Assembly (NCBI GenBank): GCA_002440825.1 | Contig: DJVH01000058.1 | Coordinates: 1-35,285, forward strand | Source: Bacteriovoracaceae bacterium UBA6261 | Lineage (GTDB): Bacteria; Bdellovibrionota; Bacteriovoracia; Bacteriovoracales; Bacteriovoracaceae | Direction of reading: 5' to 3' | DNA: 35,285 bases | In this document: positions 32,347 to 35,285 of the stretch, piece by piece | How positions within the stretch are numbered: position 1 is the stretch's first letter | How the letters are laid out: each line of letters opens with the position of its first letter | The notes under the pieces: model-generated | Databases searched by the model: none | Told to the model about the DNA's origin: nothing | The model's input: the letters and a program-made list of their open reading frames with translations, nothing else | Position numbers and translations under genes: made by a program

Positions 32347-32757
32347 ATGATTGAGTTTCTGCTCACATTTTTCAAACCTCTTTTCCCTTCATGGAAATTT
32401 TTTGATGAGAGCACCGATACACCGGTGCTCCTCTATAAACACCTCGACGAATCCGACTGGAAAATCGCCATGCCTGTCCCGCCTAAGCGCTGGTACAACG
32501 TTTTATGGAATCCCGAAGGCAACTTCTATCTCGCTTATCACTCTCACATGCAGCAACTGATGGGAGATCTCACTGCTTTTGATGAAAATAAACTTGATGA
32601 ATTCCACAATCAAATTTCCTATCAGATCACTGAAAATTTCGTGAAGATGCTGAACCTCCAGAAGCCTTATCATTTTAAAGTCAGCGCCATAAAAAAGAAT
32701 GAAAGCGGATTTGAAATTGTAGAAGACATTCTTCTGTCTCAAGAGATGTCTCCATGA
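32347..32757 (+). CDS. Unknown protein next to the HTTM gene
   Basis: The product is 136 residues from ATG 32347, only 11 bases after the SDR stop. It is mostly soluble with a hydrophobic first 15 residues, many aromatic residues and no Cys. The pattern (KRWYNVLWNPEGNFYLAYHSHMQQL) suggests a compact alpha/beta fold. I do not recognise it. It overlaps the next membrane gene (ATGA), so the two are coupled and probably work together. Confidence 0.7.
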   Translation: MIEFLLTFFKPLFPSWKFFDESTDTPVLLYKHLDESDWKIAMPVPPKRWYNVLWNPEGNFYLAYHSHMQQLMGDLTAFDENKLDEFHNQISYQITENFVKMLNLQKPYHFKVSAIKKNESGFEIVEDILLSQEMSP

Positions 32758-33527
32758 AAAGTGCTTATGAATGGACATTGCTTATTCTTTCTTTGAGTTT
32801 GATCGTACAGACGCTTGAGTATCTTTCGCTCTATACTCTTTTCACTGAAAAAGGAATCTGGCGATGGAGTCAACTTCGTCGGGAATTTCGTTATCTTCGT
32901 TTTATGGATTTTGCTTTATCGGAAAAGACCTTTCTCGTTTTGCTGGTGGTAAGATTTCTTCTGTCGATTACATTACTTTTTTCTTTTTCATTTCCAGTCG
33001 TCTTCTCTTTGTTCATCACTTCTCTGCTTATTGCTCAAAGGTTCAGAGGATCTTTCAATGGTGGAAGTGACTACATGACAACCATTATATTGTCAGCTCT
33101 CTCTGTAGCGGCTTTTTTTCAAACGGAGAAAGTGATGACGGGAGTCTTGTGGTATATCGCTTTCCAGTCAGTGCTCTCTTATTTTCTAGCGGGTCTTGTG
33201 AAAATCAGGCAGCCGCTGTGGAGGAAGGGACAAGCGCTTACGGCTTTTATTCATTCGCCAAATTACCAATGTCCTTCGCTTATAAAAGCAATGTTGGATA
33301 AAAAAGAAATGGCGCTTATTGCTTCGTGGTGTGTGATGCTGGGCCAGTTACTCTTTCCGCTGGCATTGTTTCTGCCTGAACCTTATGTTTTGGCAGCTAT
33401 CTCAGTGGCCTTTCTCTTTCACTTGAACAATGTCTGGCTTTTTGGTCTCAACCGTTTTTTACTGGCCTGGGCGGCGACTTATCCTGCGATCTATTTTGTT
33501 GCAAAAAGTCTTTCAAACTCACCATAG
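32754..33527 (+). CDS. HTTM-like integral membrane protein
   Basis: The product is 257 residues with about six to eight hydrophobic segments. The loop FNGGSDYMTTIIL and the block SYFLAGLVKIRQPLWRKGQAL are typical of the HTTM domain (the membrane part of vitamin K-dependent gamma-carboxylase) and relatives in bacteria. Its function is unknown. ATG 32754 overlaps the previous stop. The 3' end overlaps the convergent MsrB gene by 37 bases. Confidence 0.72.
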   Translation: MKSAYEWTLLILSLSLIVQTLEYLSLYTLFTEKGIWRWSQLRREFRYLRFMDFALSEKTFLVLLVVRFLLSITLLFSFSFPVVFSLFITSLLIAQRFRGSFNGGSDYMTTIILSALSVAAFFQTEKVMTGVLWYIAFQSVLSYFLAGLVKIRQPLWRKGQALTAFIHSPNYQCPSLIKAMLDKKEMALIASWCVMLGQLLFPLALFLPEPYVLAAISVAFLFHLNNVWLFGLNRFLLAWAATYPAIYFVAKSLSNSP

Positions 33528-34024
33528 CCGCTTTCTTTTAATTTTTCTTTGGGAATAAATTTCATCGCCGCTGAGTTCATGCAGTAACGTTTTCCAGTGG
33601 GAGCGGGTCCATCATCAAACACGTGACCCAGGTGGGAGTTGCCCAGGCGGCTACGCACCTCTATTCGTTTTATAAAAAAGAGATGGCGGTCTTCGCGGGT
33701 TTGAATATTGGAAGTAACAAGCGGCTTGGTAAAACTAGGCCATCCTGTTCCTGAATCATATTTATCTTGAGAAGAAAAAAGAGGCTCGCCGGAAACGATA
33801 TCGACGTAAATTCCTTCCTTGTGATTATCCCAGTATTCATTCTTGAACGGTTTTTCCGTTTCGCTTTTTTGAGTTACTTCGTATTGAAGAGATGTAAGTT
33901 TTTTCTTCAACTCTGCGTCGGGCATTTTTTTATATTGCCCTTGGTCCCAGGCCATAGCGCCTCCCATTGCTCCAATCAGAGCAACTGTTGCAGTTAAAAC
34001 AAGTGTTAAGAATGACATTTTCAT
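33491..34024 (-). CDS. msrB: Exported peptide-methionine (R)-S-oxide reductase
   Basis: The product is 177 residues. MKMSFLTLVLTATVALIGAMGGAMA is a signal peptide, so it acts in the periplasm. The SelR fold has GTGWPSF (92-98), HLGHVFDDGP (131-140) and the catalytic Cys148 in RYCMNS. The two CxxC pairs that bind zinc in many MsrB proteins are absent (GIYVDIVSGEPLF and RSRLGNSHLGHVF). It reduces methionine-R-sulfoxide in proteins. A reductant such as a DsbD-like protein is not in the window. The gene overlaps the HTTM gene tail to tail by 37 bases, in part of its C-terminal end. Confidence 0.92.
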   Translation of the reverse strand: MKMSFLTLVLTATVALIGAMGGAMAWDQGQYKKMPDAELKKKLTSLQYEVTQKSETEKPFKNEYWDNHKEGIYVDIVSGEPLFSSQDKYDSGTGWPSFTKPLVTSNIQTREDRHLFFIKRIEVRSRLGNSHLGHVFDDGPAPTGKRYCMNSAAMKFIPKEKLKESGYGEFERLFATK

Positions 34025-34157
34025 TACAACGTCCTTTGTTACTCTTAGAATACCGCTCTTTGCTACTGATGAAAACTAGACAAAAACCTTATCAAACAGA
34101 AAGGGCTTTGCTAGTGTTGTACATCTATTAGGCAAACCGATAACCGAGGAAAGAATT

Positions 34158-34775
34158 ATGATTACACTTTATGGATCAACGAGATCAAGTGCCGGCCGTT
34201 GTGTTTGGGCCCTTGAAGAAATTGGAGTTCCTTACACTTTGAAAGAAGTGGATATGAGAAACAAAGAACACAAATCTGCTGAGTTTTTAAAAATTAACCC
34301 GAACGGAAAAGTTCCTGCAATGGTTGACGGAGATTTAACACTGTTTGAATCAATGGCGATTAACTATTATCTGGCGGAAGCTTACAAAAAAGAATTGCTT
34401 GGAAAAACTCCAGCTGAAAAAGGACTTGTTCAACAGTGGAGTTACTGGTCGATTGCAGAAATGCAAAGCCCGATGATCCAGGTTTTCATTCAAAAAGTTT
34501 TTGTTCCGGCAGAAAGACGCGACGATAAAGTCATCGAAGAAAACATGAACCAGATTCCTGCGCTGATGACAGTTTTAAACAACGCTCTTGAAGGAAAAAA
34601 ATATCTGGTTGGAAACGAATTTACGCTCGCTGATTTAAACGCTTCAAGCGTTATTGGCATTGCTCACGCAATCGGATTTGATATGAAGCCTTATTCAAAC
34701 GTCAATGCATGGCTTGGCGCTATCGCAGACAGACCTTCATTTCAAAAATACATGGGAATGAGAAACGCTAAATAA
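34158..34775 (+). CDS. Glutathione S-transferase family protein
   Basis: The product is 205 residues. The N-terminal thioredoxin-like domain (1-80) starts with LYGSTRSSAGRCVWALEE, with Ser10/Ser11 near the active site and the cis-Pro in GKVPAMVDG followed by FESMAINYYLAE. The C-terminal helical domain (85-205) has the YLVGNEFTLADLN signature. GAGGAAAGA lies 4 bases before the ATG. Its stop overlaps the flavin reductase start by one base (TAATG), so both are in one operon; a stress or detoxification role is likely. Confidence 0.92.
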   Translation: MITLYGSTRSSAGRCVWALEEIGVPYTLKEVDMRNKEHKSAEFLKINPNGKVPAMVDGDLTLFESMAINYYLAEAYKKELLGKTPAEKGLVQQWSYWSIAEMQSPMIQVFIQKVFVPAERRDDKVIEENMNQIPALMTVLNNALEGKKYLVGNEFTLADLNASSVIGIAHAIGFDMKPYSNVNAWLGAIADRPSFQKYMGMRNAK

Positions 34776-35285
34776 TGACGGGTACATTACTTGCCATTTC
34801 AGGAAGCCTCAGGACTAAGTCCAGCAATACGGCCGTTCTCCTGGCCGCTGCAGGACTTGCTCCGGAAGGAGTTGAAGTTAAACTCTTCAAAGGTCTTGAG
34901 GATCTTCCTTTTTTTAATCCAGATAAAGAAAGCACTGATCATCCCGCCGTCCTCCATTTTCGACGTGAAATAAAAGAAGCCAGAGCGCTCCTCATCTGCT
35001 CTCCAGAATACGCTCATGGCATTCCGGGCGTTTTAAAAAATGCTCTCGACTGGATCGTTGGTACTGCCGAACTCGACAAGAAAAAAATCGGAGTGATCAA
35101 TGTCACACCTTTGCCCGCGACCGGTACTGCTTACGCGCTTGAAAACCTGGTTGAAATTCTTCGAACAATGTCTGCTGACGTCAAAGATGAATACGTATTG
35201 AAGATCGGCGAAATCAAATCCAAATTCCAAGACGAAGTTTTGACTGATGAGAAAACAAAGGCTCAGCTAAAGAGCTTACTAGAGA
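34775..35285 (+). CDS. NADPH-dependent FMN reductase family protein (3' end outside window)
   Basis: The gene is open from ATG 34775 to the end of the window, 170 residues plus one base. The flavodoxin-like fold is shown by ISGSLRTKSSNTA (residues 8-20), which binds the FMN phosphate, and CSPEYAHGIPGVLKNALDWI, the second flavin loop. The TAATG overlap with the GST stop decides the start. Members reduce FMN, azo dyes, quinones or chromate. I expect only about ten more residues, since the family is about 180 long. Confidence 0.88.
   Translation, partial: MTGTLLAISGSLRTKSSNTAVLLAAAGLAPEGVEVKLFKGLEDLPFFNPDKESTDHPAVLHFRREIKEARALLICSPEYAHGIPGVLKNALDWIVGTAELDKKKIGVINVTPLPATGTAYALENLVEILRTMSADVKDEYVLKIGEIKSKFQDEVLTDEKTKAQLKSLLE

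Noticed and set aside
1..35285. CRISPR array, tRNA, rRNA or insertion sequence
   Set aside because: I saw no regularly spaced repeats, tRNA-like folds, rRNA signatures, transposase genes or terminal inverted repeats.

Overview
The window is a gene-dense stretch of bacterial chromosome. I see no rRNA, tRNA, insertion sequence, prophage or CRISPR array, and no gene-free gap longer than about 240 bases. It falls into two parts with different codon habits. The left part (1 to about 3.8 kb) writes arginine almost only with CGN codons and holds a Cys-rich Sel1-repeat protein, an AraC regulator, a LysE-type exporter and a MacB-type ABC permease; this looks like a Campylobacterota genome (inference). 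The right part (about 3.8 kb to the end) uses AGA freely and is rich in exported lipoproteins, envelope hydrolases and phospholipase-like proteins, which suggests Bdellovibrionota (Bacteriovorax-like; inference, moderate). The switch falls inside one ABC ATPase gene, near its Walker A motif, so the contig may be chimeric or the operon may be a recombinant.

Layout: 1-1995 Sel1 protein, AraC, LysE. 2020-6808 (minus) a tightly coupled efflux operon read as MarR, 53-residue lipoprotein, TolC, HlyD, ATPase, permease. 6968-8309 (minus) AI-2E transporter and a small winged-helix-like protein. 8429-9296 PLA2-like protein overlapping ArfB. 9302-10210 secreted hydrolase. 10304-14716 (minus) a 1019-residue OvoA-type sulfoxide synthase fused to a PLP decarboxylase, then a class V PLP enzyme and a very acidic small protein. 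14860-20265 metallopeptidase, two YkgJ-type cysteine-cluster proteins, a methyltransferase and MFS and EamA transporters. 20266-25341 acetyltransferase, two small secreted Cys proteins, lytic transglycosylase, 3D-domain lipoprotein, PLD-like lipoprotein. 25344-28863 Pcp, VF530 and TetR divergent from thiolase and hydrolase, with a perfect operator-like palindrome between. 28860-35285 sensor kinase, zinc-ribbon SDR, HTTM-like membrane protein, exported MsrB, GST and a flavin reductase that runs off the end.

The most interesting system is 10566-14716. OvoA normally makes histidylcysteine sulfoxide on the way to ovothiol and carries a C-terminal N-methyltransferase. Here that domain is absent and a complete group II PLP decarboxylase takes its place. 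The next gene, overlapping by 7 bases, is an EgtE-like class V PLP enzyme that could be the C-S lyase. Together they could make a decarboxylated thio-imidazole (5-thiohistamine-like) rather than ovothiol. This is inference from domain architecture; no product is shown by sequence alone.
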